From contig NZ_CP121666.1 in the NCBI RefSeq assembly GCF_029714325.1, positions 4,960,001 to 5,024,000 on the forward strand: a stretch of 64,000 nt of DNA, in the 5' to 3' direction. The notes beneath the pieces are model-generated. The model was not told where the DNA came from. It ran no database searches and saw only the letters and a list, made by a program, of their open reading frames with translations. The DNA comes from Bradyrhizobium sp. CB1717. Its GTDB lineage: Bacteria > Pseudomonadota > Alphaproteobacteria > Rhizobiales > Xanthobacteraceae. Below are positions 1-8,570 of this stretch, piece by piece. The translations under genes were made by a program, and so were the position numbers. Position 1 is the first letter of the stretch; every line of letters starts with the position of its first letter.

Positions 1-413
1 TCCGGGATCAGGTAGGTCAGGAAGACGCCGGTGGCCAAGGTCGCCGAGCCCCAGAACTTCATCCGAGCCAGCGCGAACGCCGCGGGGATGCTGATCAGCA
101 TGGTCACGATCACGACGATGATCGAGATCATCGACGAATTCCAGAAGAACCGCAGGAACTGGTTCGAGGTGAGGAGCTCGACATAGTTCGCCAGCGTCGG
201 GTGGAACACCCACCAGGGATTGGTCGCGGCCGATATCTCCGCGCTGCTCTTGAGCGAGGTGATCAGCATGTAGATCGGCGGCGTCAGGAAGAAGATCGCG
301 AACAGCACCAGGAAGAAATAGGACCAGCGCAGCGCCCAGGTGCGGTCCCGGCTCATGCTGCCGTACTTGACCTTGCGGGAGGGGCCGGCCTTGTCGATTG
401 TGAGCGTACTCAT
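1..413 (-). CDS. Carbohydrate ABC transporter permease, MalG-like (partial)
   Basis: The gene runs off the left edge, leaving the N-terminal ~137 residues. It starts MSTLTIDKAG and has a first membrane helix (WSYFFLVLFAIFFLTPPIYM) followed by a periplasmic stretch and a second helix. This matches the inner-membrane permease of CUT1-type sugar importers, which pairs with the MalF-like partner immediately upstream. Its ATG overlaps the stop codon of that partner (413-415), so the two are translationally coupled. The EAA loop that would contact the ATPase lies outside the window, and so, presumably, does the ATPase gene. The substrate cannot be read from the sequence. Confidence 0.85.
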   Translation of the reverse strand, partial: MSTLTIDKAGPSRKVKYGSMSRDRTWALRWSYFFLVLFAIFFLTPPIYMLITSLKSSAEISAATNPWWVFHPTLANYVELLTSNQFLRFFWNSSMISIIVVIVTMLISIPAAFALARMKFWGSATLATGVFLTYLIP

Positions 414-1351
414 CAGGCTTCGTTCCCGCGTTTGTTGACGTCGCGCAGGATGAAGATCGCTGCGACGGCGAGGATGGGCACCATGAACAGCGACACGCAG
501 GCGCCGAGCGGAATGTCGCTGCTCTGGATGCCGACCTGGAACGCCCAGGTGGCGAACAGATGCGTGGTATCCAGCGGACCGCCCGAGGTCAGGATGCGCA
601 CGATGTCGAAATTGGCGAAGGTGACGATCAGCGAGAACAAGGTGGTGATCGCGATGATATTGCGCATCATCGGCAAGGTGATATGCCAGATCTTCTGCCA
701 CCAATTGGCGCCGTCGATCGCGGCGGCCTCATAGAGCTGATCGGGGACCGACTTCAGCGCGGCGAGATACATGATCAGGAAGAACGGCGCGCCGTACCAG
801 ACGTTGACGAGGATGACGGAGAAGCGCGCCCAGAAGGTGTCGCCCAGCCATGGAATCGGACCGACACCGAAGAAGGAGAGCGTGTAGTTGAAGGCGCTGT
901 AGGACGGATCGAACAGCCACAGCCAGGCCAGCGTGCTCATCGCCGGCGGAATCACCCAGGGCACCAGCAGCATGCCGCGCCATTTGCGCTGCTTCTTGCC
1001 GGGAATGTTGTGGACGAAATGCGCGACGATGAAGCCGATCAGCGCCTTGAAGATCACGGCGGTGATCGCAAAGATGCAGGACTGCTGCACCACCATCCAG
1101 AACGTTTCGCGCTTGAACAGGAAGGTGAAGTTGCTGAGGCCGACGAATTTCGTCATCGCCTTGTTCAGCGTCGCCAGATAGAGCGAATAGAAGGCGGGAT
1201 AGAGCACCAGCAGCGCGATCAGGAGGATCAGCGGCAGCGTCAGGAAGAACGCAACCGTCGATTTTCGCCCGAGCGCGTTGCGCAGGCTCTTTCCCTTGCG
1301 CGCGCCCGTCGCACGGGCGACGCGACCTCGCTCAACGACGACATCAGCCAT
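413..1351 (-). CDS. Carbohydrate ABC transporter permease, MalF-like
   Basis: This 312-residue integral membrane protein has about six hydrophobic segments (first at ~35-55). The EAA loop typical of binding-protein-dependent permeases reads EAAAIDGANWWQKIWHITLP near residue 220. Together with the MalG-like protein downstream it would form the transmembrane channel of a CUT1 sugar importer. The gene lies 142 bp downstream of the binding-protein gene on the same strand, an order (binding protein, MalF-type, MalG-type) usual for sugar operons. The ATG at 1351 is chosen because it leaves a basic, soluble N-terminus before the first helix. The transported sugar is unknown; a glycerol-phosphate or polyol would be equally possible. 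Confidence 0.92.
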   Translation of the reverse strand: MADVVVERGRVARATGARKGKSLRNALGRKSTVAFFLTLPLILLIALLVLYPAFYSLYLATLNKAMTKFVGLSNFTFLFKRETFWMVVQQSCIFAITAVIFKALIGFIVAHFVHNIPGKKQRKWRGMLLVPWVIPPAMSTLAWLWLFDPSYSAFNYTLSFFGVGPIPWLGDTFWARFSVILVNVWYGAPFFLIMYLAALKSVPDQLYEAAAIDGANWWQKIWHITLPMMRNIIAITTLFSLIVTFANFDIVRILTSGGPLDTTHLFATWAFQVGIQSSDIPLGACVSLFMVPILAVAAIFILRDVNKRGNEA

Positions 1352-1448
1352 GTCAGCTTCCTCAAGTCAGCATTCTTGCAGACATTCTGACCGCGAGGCC
1401 GGCCGGTGGGTCGGCTTCGCGATCATGCGGATCGAATGACGGGGATGC

Positions 1449-1479
1449 GGGCGGCCCACGCACACAGCGTGAACCGCCC
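1449..1479 (-). terminator. Hairpin between binding-protein and permease genes
   Basis: An imperfect inverted repeat (gggcgg..cac / gtg..ccgccc: 6 bp, two mismatches, 3 bp; 9-base loop) lies just after the stop of the binding-protein gene. There is no T-run, so it is more likely an mRNA-stabilising or attenuating hairpin than a full terminator. Such hairpins often give higher binding-protein than permease expression. That role is inferred. Confidence 0.3.
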
Positions 1480-1493
1480 TGGCACATCCTGGT

Positions 1494-2834
1494 CTAGCTC
1501 CGCATGAAGCCTTCGCACTCGCCTTCCGCCCAGGCGAGCGCCTGCTCCATCGTCTCGCCGCGCGCGAAACGCAGCGCCATCTTGGTCAGCGTCGCCTGGA
1601 AGTAGATCTGCTGCGCGATCTTGGGCGGCGCGGGCGACGCCGCGATCGACAGCGTCTGGTGCTTGTAGGGGTCCGGATAGTGGAAGAGCGTTCCCTTCGG
1701 CGGCCCTTCTTCCGCCCAGGTCGGGAACTTGGACATGTTCGCGTAGGCCGGCAGGTCATAGCCGCCGCTCACCGCAACGAACTTCTCGATCGACGATGGC
1801 GAGGACAGGTGAACCAGCAGGCTCTTGGCCGCCTCCTTGTTCTTGCCGAAGCTCCAGACGCCCCAGAAGTAGGGCAGGTACGGTGCGAACCGTCCCTTCG
1901 GACCGGACGGGAAGCCGTGCGTCCAGCACTGCTCGGCGACCTGCGGCGCGTCGCGCTTGGCAACGGCCCAGGCGCTCGGCGGATTGAGGATCATCGCGCC
2001 GCGGCCGGAGATCAGCCATTTGTTGTTGGAGGCGTCGTCCCAGGACGGTGCATCCGGCGGCAGGAAGGCGATCAGCTTCTTGTAGAACTCCATGGCCTGG
2101 CGAACCTGGTCGGTCTTCACCGTGATGTCGCCCTTGGCGTTGACGAGCTCGGCGCCGAACGACTGGAAGATCGCGCCGGCGGTGTCCACGCTGTCGGTGG
2201 TCTCGCCGAGACCGATGCCGAACGCGAAGCCCGCCTTGTGGCAAGCCTCGGCCGCCTTCAGGAAGGTCTCCATGGTCCAGTTCTCGACCTTGGGCGGGCC
2301 GCCGGCCGGATACATCTCCTGCACGTCGATGCCGGCATGCTTCTTCATCAGATCGATACGGGAGCAGGGGCCCTTGATCTGGCTGCCGGGTGTCGCGGGC
2401 GTCGCGAGCCATTTGCCGCCCGACTGTCCGAGATATTTGACGGTGCCGTTCACCTCGCCGTTCTGCTTGAGCAGCGGCTCCATGATGTCGTTGAGCGGCT
2501 CGAGATTCTCGGCATAGGCCTGCGGCCACCAGCTCGGCATCTGCAGAATGTCATGGCCGGACTTGGCCTGGGCCTCGGCGGCGGCGGTCAGCTCGATCTT
2601 CTTGTTGTTGCTGGTGATGTAGTCGATGGAGACTTCGACCTTCTCTTTCGCAGCCCATTCATTGACGAGATCGGTCGAGGCCTTGTTGGCGCCGGGCACC
2701 CAGTGGTCCCAGAAGCCGATCGAGAGTTTGCCGGCAGCGTAGGCGCCCCGGACATAGGGCGCCGTGATCAGCGCCGCGGAGGACATTGCAGTGGCAGCCA
2801 CAAATTGACGTCGCGTCAGTGTCTTTCGTGACAT
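1494..2834 (-). CDS. Extracellular sugar-binding protein (SBP family 1), Tat-exported
   Basis: This is a 446-residue substrate-binding protein of a carbohydrate ABC importer. The start at 2834 is preceded by GAGGAAACGAG, a good ribosome binding site; an in-frame extension upstream has no such signal. The N-terminus MSRKTLTRRQFVAATAMSSA carries a twin-arginine motif, a hydrophobic segment and a likely cleavage after AYA, so the folded protein should be exported by Tat. The body has the periplasmic family-1 pattern (IGFWDHWVPGANK, DILQMPSWWPQAY, LISGRGAMILNPPSAW). The two permeases follow on the same strand. The substrate is not predictable beyond a sugar or sugar-like compound. Confidence 0.9.
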   Translation of the reverse strand: MSRKTLTRRQFVAATAMSSAALITAPYVRGAYAAGKLSIGFWDHWVPGANKASTDLVNEWAAKEKVEVSIDYITSNNKKIELTAAAEAQAKSGHDILQMPSWWPQAYAENLEPLNDIMEPLLKQNGEVNGTVKYLGQSGGKWLATPATPGSQIKGPCSRIDLMKKHAGIDVQEMYPAGGPPKVENWTMETFLKAAEACHKAGFAFGIGLGETTDSVDTAGAIFQSFGAELVNAKGDITVKTDQVRQAMEFYKKLIAFLPPDAPSWDDASNNKWLISGRGAMILNPPSAWAVAKRDAPQVAEQCWTHGFPSGPKGRFAPYLPYFWGVWSFGKNKEAAKSLLVHLSSPSSIEKFVAVSGGYDLPAYANMSKFPTWAEEGPPKGTLFHYPDPYKHQTLSIAASPAPPKIAQQIYFQATLTKMALRFARGETMEQALAWAEGECEGFMRS

Positions 2835-3327
2835 CTCGTTTCCTCGCTTGGGTGTTTTATTGTTCTGGTGTTTCCTCTGAACTCTTCCGAGTTTTGCTTT
2901 TGATTTTCTTGTTGGCGTTTCTTGTTGGTCGTTGCTTGCGAGTACCGTCGGCGTCGATCTGGATCGCGCGCCGCGCAGCAAATTGGTAGCGCGATCAGAT
3001 CATGATTGACCGCGTCTGTCGAGAAAGCCGAAGGCGCTTGGTCTAGAACTAACGTTGTGCCCGAATGCGCGGCAGTGCCGCTTGCATCGCGCGCCGGAGG
3101 TGAATCGCGCTCCCTCGTTTTTTGCGACGCACACATCGCGTGAGCCGCTCGGGAACGATCCGTGCGCAATTACGCCGCAGTTCCGCATAAGCCTCCATAA
3201 CCGCTTCGCGCGAAACACTTTTCGGGCGTGGACAGCAATCGGGTGCGTCTGGACCTTTAAGCGGCGAAAACGATAGAGTTGCAACCAGCGGGGTAGCTCC
3301 CACCCCGACAAGCCAGTCAGTTCGACG
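2835..3327. other. Non-coding interval, divergent promoters expected
   Basis: This 493-bp gap separates the minus-strand sugar importer from the plus-strand Spy-like gene, so it should hold both promoters. Several open frames cross it, but none has a ribosome binding site or a recognisable product. I see no repeat or RNA gene. Confidence 0.5.
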
Positions 3328-3339
3328 ATGGAGACGAGA

Positions 3340-4155
3340 ATGATCCACCCGGCGCCGCCAGCGCGACATTACTTGCGACGATCGCTCGCGCTGGGGTCAG
3401 TGCTCGCGCTGCTGCTCGGTGCCGCCGCAGTCGCGAACGCTCAAGGATTGGTCAAAGGCGTGCAGGAGGGGGCCGCGGCCGGGAACAAGGCGGCGGGCCC
3501 GGTCGGTGGCGTGCTCGGCGGTGCGATCGGCGGCGTGGTCGGCGTGTTCACCGGCGTGCTCGGCGTCGGCAACAACAATGCCAGTCCGGCGCCGGCCGCC
3601 AAAGATGCCAGCAAGGATGCGGGCAAGGACGCCAAGCAGCAGGGCGCCGGCAAGGACAAGGATGCCAAGAGCGCCAAGGAGAACGCCAAGGCGGGCAAGG
3701 GCGCCAAGGCCAGCAAGGAAGCCAAGAACGCGCCGAGCGCGCCGCAGGACAAGGACAATAAGGACGTCACCGTCCTCACCCAGCCCGGCGCGCCGCAACA
3801 GACCGCCGAGCAGATCGTGGCCAACAGCGATTCCTATATCGAGCGGATCAAGACCGAGCTGAACCTCACGCCTGACCAGGAGAAGCACTGGTACGGCTTC
3901 TCGAGCGCAATGCACTACTTGGGGCATAATGGTGCAGAGCGGCTCAACCTGCGGGTTGCGCGCGCCAAGCGCGATCCGCCCGACGACATCATCGAGCAGA
4001 TGCGCAACGAGGCGCAATTCCTGATCGACCGGGCCGCCGATCAACGCAACGTCGCCGACGCCGCCGAGCCGCTCTATTCGAGCCTCGATGACAAGCAGAA
4101 GCAGGTTTTCATCCAGGAGATGGTGCGCCTCAGCCACGAGCGCGGACTGGATTGA
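3340..4155 (+). CDS. Spy/CpxP-like (LTxxQ) periplasmic protein
   Basis: A 271-residue exported protein. The ATG at 3340 is preferred over 3328 because GGAGACGAG lies just before it. The protein has a signal peptide (hydrophobic core LALGSVLALLLGAAAVA, cleavage near ANA-QG), a Gly-rich segment (~35-65), then an Ala/Lys-rich low-complexity linker (~70-135). The C-terminal ~100 residues are helical with LTPDQEKHW and LDDKQKQVF, the two LTxxQ-type motifs of the Spy/CpxP family of periplasmic chaperones and stress sensors. The linker is unusually long and basic (KDAGKDAK and similar units), which could bind cell wall or nucleic acid. The exact role is unknown. It lies 112 bp upstream of the response regulator gene on the same strand. 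Confidence 0.75.
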   Translation: MIHPAPPARHYLRRSLALGSVLALLLGAAAVANAQGLVKGVQEGAAAGNKAAGPVGGVLGGAIGGVVGVFTGVLGVGNNNASPAPAAKDASKDAGKDAKQQGAGKDKDAKSAKENAKAGKGAKASKEAKNAPSAPQDKDNKDVTVLTQPGAPQQTAEQIVANSDSYIERIKTELNLTPDQEKHWYGFSSAMHYLGHNGAERLNLRVARAKRDPPDDIIEQMRNEAQFLIDRAADQRNVADAAEPLYSSLDDKQKQVFIQEMVRLSHERGLD

Positions 4156-4267
4156 TCAAGTTGGATCGGATTGCGGGCGCCTGAATTAACGGCGCCCGCC
4201 ACGAATTCGTGAATCCTCTCCGCAATTCGGGTATGATTAGCTTCGCGAGGCGGACTGCGGGGTTGAT

Positions 4268-4639
4268 ATGGCGGACGGACTCTCCGTTTTCCTGGTCGAA
4301 GACGAGGCGTTGATCCGGATGATGATGGCGGACATGGTGGTTGAGCTCGGCCACCACGTCGTCGCGGAAGCGGACAATGTCCGCGACGCGAGCGCCTTTG
4401 CGATGACCGCGCAATACGATTTCGCCATCCTCGACATCAATCTCAAAGGTCTTTACGTCGATCCCGTCGCCGACCTGATCGAGCGCCGCGGCAAGCCGTT
4501 CCTGTTCGCCACCGGCTACGGGCCCGAATTGCTGCCGTCCTTGCTCCGGCGCAGGCCGATCCTGCGCAAGCCGATTTCCATCGATCAGCTCAAGGCGATG
4601 ATCGATTCGTTGTTTCCGGAAGCCACAACACCGGCCTGA
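4268..4639 (+). CDS. Single-domain response regulator
   Basis: The 123 residues form one receiver domain and nothing else. Acidic pocket residues D12/E13 lie in VEDEAL, the phosphoacceptor is D56 in AILDINL, and K101 lies in LRKPIS. There is no output domain, so it probably acts by protein-protein interaction or as a phosphate shuttle, as CheY-like and Sdr-type regulators do in rhizobia. No histidine kinase gene is next to it. Directly after the stop, the -1 frame continues as an acidic repeat (see the repeat at 4642), so the present C-terminus may be a frameshifted one. Confidence 0.9.
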   Translation: MADGLSVFLVEDEALIRMMMADMVVELGHHVVAEADNVRDASAFAMTAQYDFAILDINLKGLYVDPVADLIERRGKPFLFATGYGPELLPSLLRRRPILRKPISIDQLKAMIDSLFPEATTPA

Positions 4640-4641
4640 AC

Positions 4642-4708
4642 AACGACGGAGGCGCCGCGCCGAACGACGGCGAAGGCGCCGCCCCGGGCGACGGCGAAGA
4701 CGCCGCGC
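4642..4708 (+). repeat. Three-copy ~24-bp tandem repeat after the response regulator
   Basis: Three imperfect units (aacgacgg..ggcgccgc.ccg) follow the response regulator stop codon immediately. Read in the -1 frame relative to that gene they encode NDGGAAP, NDGEGAAP, GDGEDAAP and continue to a stop in the terminator hairpin. This could be a low-complexity tail lost by a frameshift, or simply GC-rich spacer. Confidence 0.5.
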
Positions 4709-4723
4709 CGGGATCGCCAACGA

Positions 4724-4750
4724 AAATGACCGCCCGTGGGGCGGCCATTT
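4724..4750. terminator. Bidirectional terminator-like hairpin
   Basis: The stem AAATGACCGCCC / GGGCGGCCATTT has one mismatch and a 3-base loop. It sits between the plus-strand response regulator and the minus-strand small membrane protein, which converge here. The A/T at the stem foot supports termination in both directions. Confidence 0.6.
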
Positions 4751-4772
4751 CACGATAGAAATCCGTCGCGGC

Positions 4773-4934
4773 TCAGATCAGGCCGGCACTGAGATCGATG
4801 CCGCGCGCCATCAGGCCGAACGAGGCGAGAAGGCCCACGCAGCAGAACAGCAAGATGGTCTTGAACGACGAACTGGCGAAACGCGTTTCGGCGACGGCCG
4901 GCATCGCGGCGAGCGAAATCATGCTCATGTTCAT
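4773..4934 (-). CDS. Small single-span membrane protein (53 aa)
   Basis: This short gene begins MNMSMISLAAMPAVAETRFA and ends DLSAGLI. One hydrophobic helix (TILLFCCVGLLASFGLMA, ~25-42) suggests an inner-membrane location. A G-rich ribosome binding site (AAAGGGGGGA) sits just before the first ATG. Codon use is the GC3-rich type of the neighbours. I do not know its function. Size, clean start and the facing terminator make it more than a chance frame. Confidence 0.6.
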   Translation of the reverse strand: MNMSMISLAAMPAVAETRFASSSFKTILLFCCVGLLASFGLMARGIDLSAGLI

Positions 4935-5072
4935 TCCCCCCTTTGTTGATCCTGAATTGCATCAGGTGAGGGGACTCTTAGAGCAAAAAGTTTGACGTGA
5001 GCTTGCGAGGGATCCTTAACGGAATCGCAACCGGCACGCATCAGCGCGCGTGCCGTCCCCGGATCGCAAGTC

Positions 5073-5276
5073 TCAGCTGCGGCCGTTCCTCAGGACGGTA
5101 GCGATGGTCTGGGCGGTCATGGCGGCGCGATCCGAGGCGCGCTGGGCGGCGAGCCGGTCTCGCGCCTTCTCCTCGATCAGGAGCTCGATCAGGGCGAGCC
5201 GCTTGTCCTCGTCGTCCGCCTCGGTCAGCAGGCGGTGATAGCGGTGATAGTCGAATCCAACGTCCTGCTTACGCAT
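5073..5276 (-). CDS. Small helical protein of unknown function (67 aa)
   Basis: The sequence starts MRKQDVGFDYHRYHRLL and is almost wholly charged and helical (EADDEDKRLALIELLIEEKA, then an Arg/Ala-rich tail). It resembles small conserved rhizobial proteins without known function. The start at 5276 has a GGGGGCG stretch upstream. A longer frame continues through the glucokinase gene in another frame, but only this part looks like protein. The gene lies downstream of glk on the same strand, with a perfect 24-bp palindrome 37 bp before its start. Confidence 0.65.
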   Translation of the reverse strand: MRKQDVGFDYHRYHRLLTEADDEDKRLALIELLIEEKARDRLAAQRASDRAAMTAQTIATVLRNGRS

Positions 5277-5312
5277 GTCACGCCCCCCGCAACCAACGCC
5301 ACACACTCGGCG

Positions 5313-5336
5313 GATTGTTTCCCATGGGAAACAATC
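5313..5336. promoter_or_regulatory. Perfect 24-bp palindrome GATTGTTTCCCATGGGAAACAATC
   Basis: Both strands read the same over all 24 bases. It lies in the 149-bp gap between glk and the 67-residue gene. No T-run follows, so it does not look like a terminator. A dimeric-repressor operator for the small gene is the simplest reading, and the binder is unknown. Confidence 0.55.
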
Positions 5337-5425
5337 GGGCAAGCACGATCCTGCGTGGAACCTGGCTTTGGATGCAATCAGCTGTGAATTAGTTAACGCA
5401 CCGGACGGTCTCTGCCGGCTGCGCT

Positions 5426-6403
5426 TCAATCCGGATTGTGGTCGGCGAACATCTTCAGGCCGAGGAAGCTCGCATCGGGTCTGGTGACCAGCCGGGTCGG
5501 AATGTTGCGCAAGTAATCCTGGAAGCGTCCCTTGGCCTCGAAACGCGCACGGAACGCCGAGGCGGCTAGGAACTCGGGAAAGCGCGGGGCGATCCCGCCG
5601 GCGATATAGACGCCGCCGCGGGCGCCGAAGGTCACCGCGAGATTGCCGGCGACCGAGCCGAGGGTGGCGCAAAACATCTCCAGCGTCGCGCGGCTGTGTG
5701 CACAACTGCCGTCCAGGGCCGCCTTGGTGATGGCAGCGGCATCGCGCTGCGGCACCTGGGCGCCGTCGACCTCCGCGAGAGCTTCGTAAAGGCTTTGCAA
5801 GCCCGAGCCGGACAGCGCGCCGCGCTCGATCGAGACATGGCCGAGGCGCCGACGCAAGCACGCGATCACGCGTTCCTCGCGCTCGTTCTCTGCCGGCAGC
5901 GTCGCATGTCCGGCTTCGGTGACGACGGCCAGGCGCGCTCCATGGCGTTCGACCAGGCAGGAGACGCCAAATCCGGTTCCTGGCCCGACCACCAGCAGCG
6001 GCTCTCCAGGCAAGCCGTCCTGTCCGCCGAGCGGGATCAGATCGGCCGGCTGCAGGGCGGGCAGGGACCAGGCCACAACCTCGAAATCGTTGAGCACGTG
6101 GACGCTGTCGAAGCCGAGCGCCGGCTGGAGCTCGTTGCCGTCGATGACCCAGGGGCTGTTGGTCATGACGCAGCGGTTGTTGGTGACCGGGCCCGCCACG
6201 GCCAGCACGGCCCGTCGCGGCGGCTCGCCGCCAGACTTGCGTGCCAGCACATCGACGATGGCTTCCCGGACGGTCGGGAAGTCGGCGACCTTCACATAGT
6301 CGATCGGCCCGCTCTCGTCGCCATCGCGCTGGCTCAGCGCAAAGCGCGCATTGGTGCCGCCGATATCGGCGAGAAGAATTTGTCCTGTCTTGCCGATGCC
6401 CAT
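5426..6403 (-). CDS. glk: Glucokinase
   Basis: This 325-residue enzyme phosphorylates glucose to glucose 6-phosphate with ATP in the cytoplasm, feeding the Entner-Doudoroff and pentose phosphate routes. The start MGIGKTGQILLADIGGTNAR carries the phosphate-1 motif. VLNDFEVVAWSLP contains the catalytic Asp region, and LLVVGPGTGFGVS and GGVYIAGGIAPRF complete the fold of the Glk (non-ROK) family. Length fits E. coli-type Glk (321 aa). The frame is open for 49 more codons upstream, but these are Arg/Gly-rich and overlap the gap before pncA, so 6403 is used. It is divergent from pncA. Confidence 0.92.
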   Translation of the reverse strand: MGIGKTGQILLADIGGTNARFALSQRDGDESGPIDYVKVADFPTVREAIVDVLARKSGGEPPRRAVLAVAGPVTNNRCVMTNSPWVIDGNELQPALGFDSVHVLNDFEVVAWSLPALQPADLIPLGGQDGLPGEPLLVVGPGTGFGVSCLVERHGARLAVVTEAGHATLPAENEREERVIACLRRRLGHVSIERGALSGSGLQSLYEALAEVDGAQVPQRDAAAITKAALDGSCAHSRATLEMFCATLGSVAGNLAVTFGARGGVYIAGGIAPRFPEFLAASAFRARFEAKGRFQDYLRNIPTRLVTRPDASFLGLKMFADHNPD

Positions 6404-6671
6404 GGCTCTGTGGCTGCCGCGGCCTTGCCGGCCCTCGGGAACCCCTGCCTCCGTTCCTGATCCGATCCGCAACTGCGCGGACGGCCCGAGAATCCTCGCT
6501 TGGTTGTGCCTAGTCAACACGGACAAGGCTAAAGCGTTGCATCCTGGCATGCCCCCTGGTCGTCAGCGCGCTATCGCCCACGCGGTCGGTGGTTGCGAAG
6601 TTGCGCCGGAAGGTCGACATTGGACGCAGCATTCGGCGCTCGGCGACGGGTGGGTGGAATGGGACCTCGCG

Positions 6672-7298
6672 ATGAAGATTTCTGACCGCGACGTGCTGCT
6701 GGTGATCGACGTGCAGAACGACTTCTGCACCGGCGGGGCGCTGGCCGTGCCCGGCGGCGAGAAAGTCGTGCCCGCCGTCAATCGCATCGCCCAAAAATTC
6801 ACCAATGTGGTGCTGACCCAGGACTGGCATCCGGCTGATCACGTCTCCTTCGCGCCAAACCACGCGGGCAGGCAGCCGTTCCAGACCATCGAGCTGGACT
6901 ATGGCACCCAGGTGCTCTGGCCGTCGCATTGCGTGCAGGGCACCGCCGGCGCCGAATTCCACCGCGAGCTGGATGTCACCAGAGCGAGCCTGGTGGTGCG
7001 CAAGGGCTTTCGCCGCAGTATCGATTCCTATTCGGCGCTGTTCGAGAACGACCACAGGACGCCGACGGGCCTGCTCGGCTATTTGCGCGAGCGCGAGCTG
7101 AAGACCGTTTTCGTTGCGGGTTTAGCCCTGGATTTCTGTGTCCGTTTTTCGGCGGAGGATGCCCGCAAGGCCGGGTTCGAGGTCGCGGTGATCGAGGATG
7201 CCTGCCGCGGCATCGACCTCGACGGCTCCGTGGCGGCGGCCCATCGGAGTTTTGGCGAGCTCGGCATTTCCGTCATCAGCTTCGAGGCGTTCCTGTGA
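6672..7298 (+). CDS. pncA: Nicotinamidase (pyrazinamidase)
   Basis: A 208-residue isochorismatase-fold enzyme that hydrolyses nicotinamide to nicotinate and ammonia, a step of NAD salvage. The catalytic triad is D13 (VIDVQNDF), K111 (VVRKGF) and C156 (LDFCVRF). The metal ligands lie in DWHPADH. K111 and C156 have the same numbers as in the E. coli enzyme. The ATG at 6672 opens the conserved N-terminus; the longer frame upstream overlaps the glk promoter region. It is followed after 16 bp by the PhaC-like gene and then by nadE, which makes a coherent NAD neighbourhood. Confidence 0.95.
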   Translation: MKISDRDVLLVIDVQNDFCTGGALAVPGGEKVVPAVNRIAQKFTNVVLTQDWHPADHVSFAPNHAGRQPFQTIELDYGTQVLWPSHCVQGTAGAEFHRELDVTRASLVVRKGFRRSIDSYSALFENDHRTPTGLLGYLRERELKTVFVAGLALDFCVRFSAEDARKAGFEVAVIEDACRGIDLDGSVAAAHRSFGELGISVISFEAFL

Positions 7299-7314
7299 GG
7301 AGTGCGAGATAGAC

Positions 7315-8430
7315 GTGGCGCAGAAGACAGGCAAACAGCCGGGAGGACCGGATCACATCCCCGACGACCCGCTGCTGTGGCCGTTTGCAGCGGCGCGGCT
7401 CGCTATGGATGCCTGCTTCTGGTGGATGGAGCGCGGGCCGGCCGAGCCGGCCGACACCAGCCTGCCGTGGACGACGCCGAGCAGGGTCGCGCTGGAGCTT
7501 GCGACCATGCGCCTGCGCGATTGCACGACGGACCGGTCCGGCCAGTCGGCGCTGGTCTGCGCGCCCTATGCCTTGCATCGCGCCCTGATTGCGGACTTCG
7601 CGCCCGGGCACAGCGTGGTGCAGTCGCTGCAAAATGGCGGCATCGATCGGGTCTATCTCACCGACTGGCGGTCGGCGACGTCAGATATGCGCTATCTCTC
7701 GATCGACAGCTATCTTTCGGATCTCAACGTCGCCATCGACGAGATCGGTGCGCCGGTCGATCTCGTCGGGCTGTGCCAGGGTGGCTGGCTGTCGCTGCTC
7801 TATGCGGCGCGCTTTCCCGCCAAGGTGCGGCGGCTGGTCCTGGCGGGCGCCCCGGTCGACCTGTCGATCGACTCGGCAATGTCGCGGCTCGCCCGCAACG
7901 CGCCCGGTATGGTCTACGACCAGCTCGTCGCGCGTGGCGGTGGCAATGTCAGCGGCGAGGAGATGCTGCGCTTCTGGTCGAAAACGCCAAGTCGCGAGGA
8001 TATCGCAACCGCTTTGCAGAGGGAGCTCTCGGACGAGGAAGGCGCGGCACTGCTCGCGCGCTTCGACCAATGGAATGTGGAGCCTCTCGATCTGCCCGGT
8101 ACTTATTATCTGGAGATCGTCAACTGGATCTTCCGGGAGAACCGCATCGCCGGCGGCGACTTCGTCGCGCTTGGCCGAAAGGTTCGTCTCAAGGACGTCA
8201 AGGCGCCGATCTTCCTGCTGGCCGGGCTCGACGACGAGGTGGTGCCGGCGACGCAGGCGCTCGCCACGGCCCAGCTTGTCGGTACGCCGCCCGCCTTCAT
8301 CGCGGCGGCGTCCGAGCCGAGCAACCATCTCGGCCTGTTCATGGGTGCGCGGACCCACGCGCATGCCTGGCCCCGGATCGCGGAGTGGCTGCGGAACGAT
8401 CTGTCCGGCGTGCTCGCCCGCAGCGCCTGA
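7315..8430 (+). CDS. PhaC-like alpha/beta hydrolase (371 aa)
   Basis: The fold resembles the catalytic half of polyhydroxyalkanoate synthases. The nucleophile elbow is GLCQGGW with Cys at 154, where ordinary esterases have Ser. The acid is at D306/D307 (LAGLDDEVVP) and His at 338 (SNHLGLF). DWRSATSDMRYLSIDSY also matches the PhaC pattern. At 371 residues it lacks the N-terminal domain of true PhaC (~560-600 aa). The GTG start at 7315, with GAGGAGTGCGAG before it, lies 16 bp after pncA, so the two are probably co-transcribed. Annotate as a PhaC-like hydrolase; polymerase activity is unproven, and a hydrolase or acyltransferase role is equally possible. Confidence 0.75.
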   Translation: MAQKTGKQPGGPDHIPDDPLLWPFAAARLAMDACFWWMERGPAEPADTSLPWTTPSRVALELATMRLRDCTTDRSGQSALVCAPYALHRALIADFAPGHSVVQSLQNGGIDRVYLTDWRSATSDMRYLSIDSYLSDLNVAIDEIGAPVDLVGLCQGGWLSLLYAARFPAKVRRLVLAGAPVDLSIDSAMSRLARNAPGMVYDQLVARGGGNVSGEEMLRFWSKTPSREDIATALQRELSDEEGAALLARFDQWNVEPLDLPGTYYLEIVNWIFRENRIAGGDFVALGRKVRLKDVKAPIFLLAGLDDEVVPATQALATAQLVGTPPAFIAAASEPSNHLGLFMGARTHAHAWPRIAEWLRNDLSGVLARSA

Positions 8431-8570
8431 CCTCGCCAGGCGCCGGGCAGACCGACGCGCAATTCCGTTATGCATGATGGCCGATGGCCTGCACGGGGCG
8501 GGGTCCATGGGTTACATATGGATCCGGAGCTGACGGCTGCGGCCGGCCGGGAAGAGATTAAGGGTACTCG

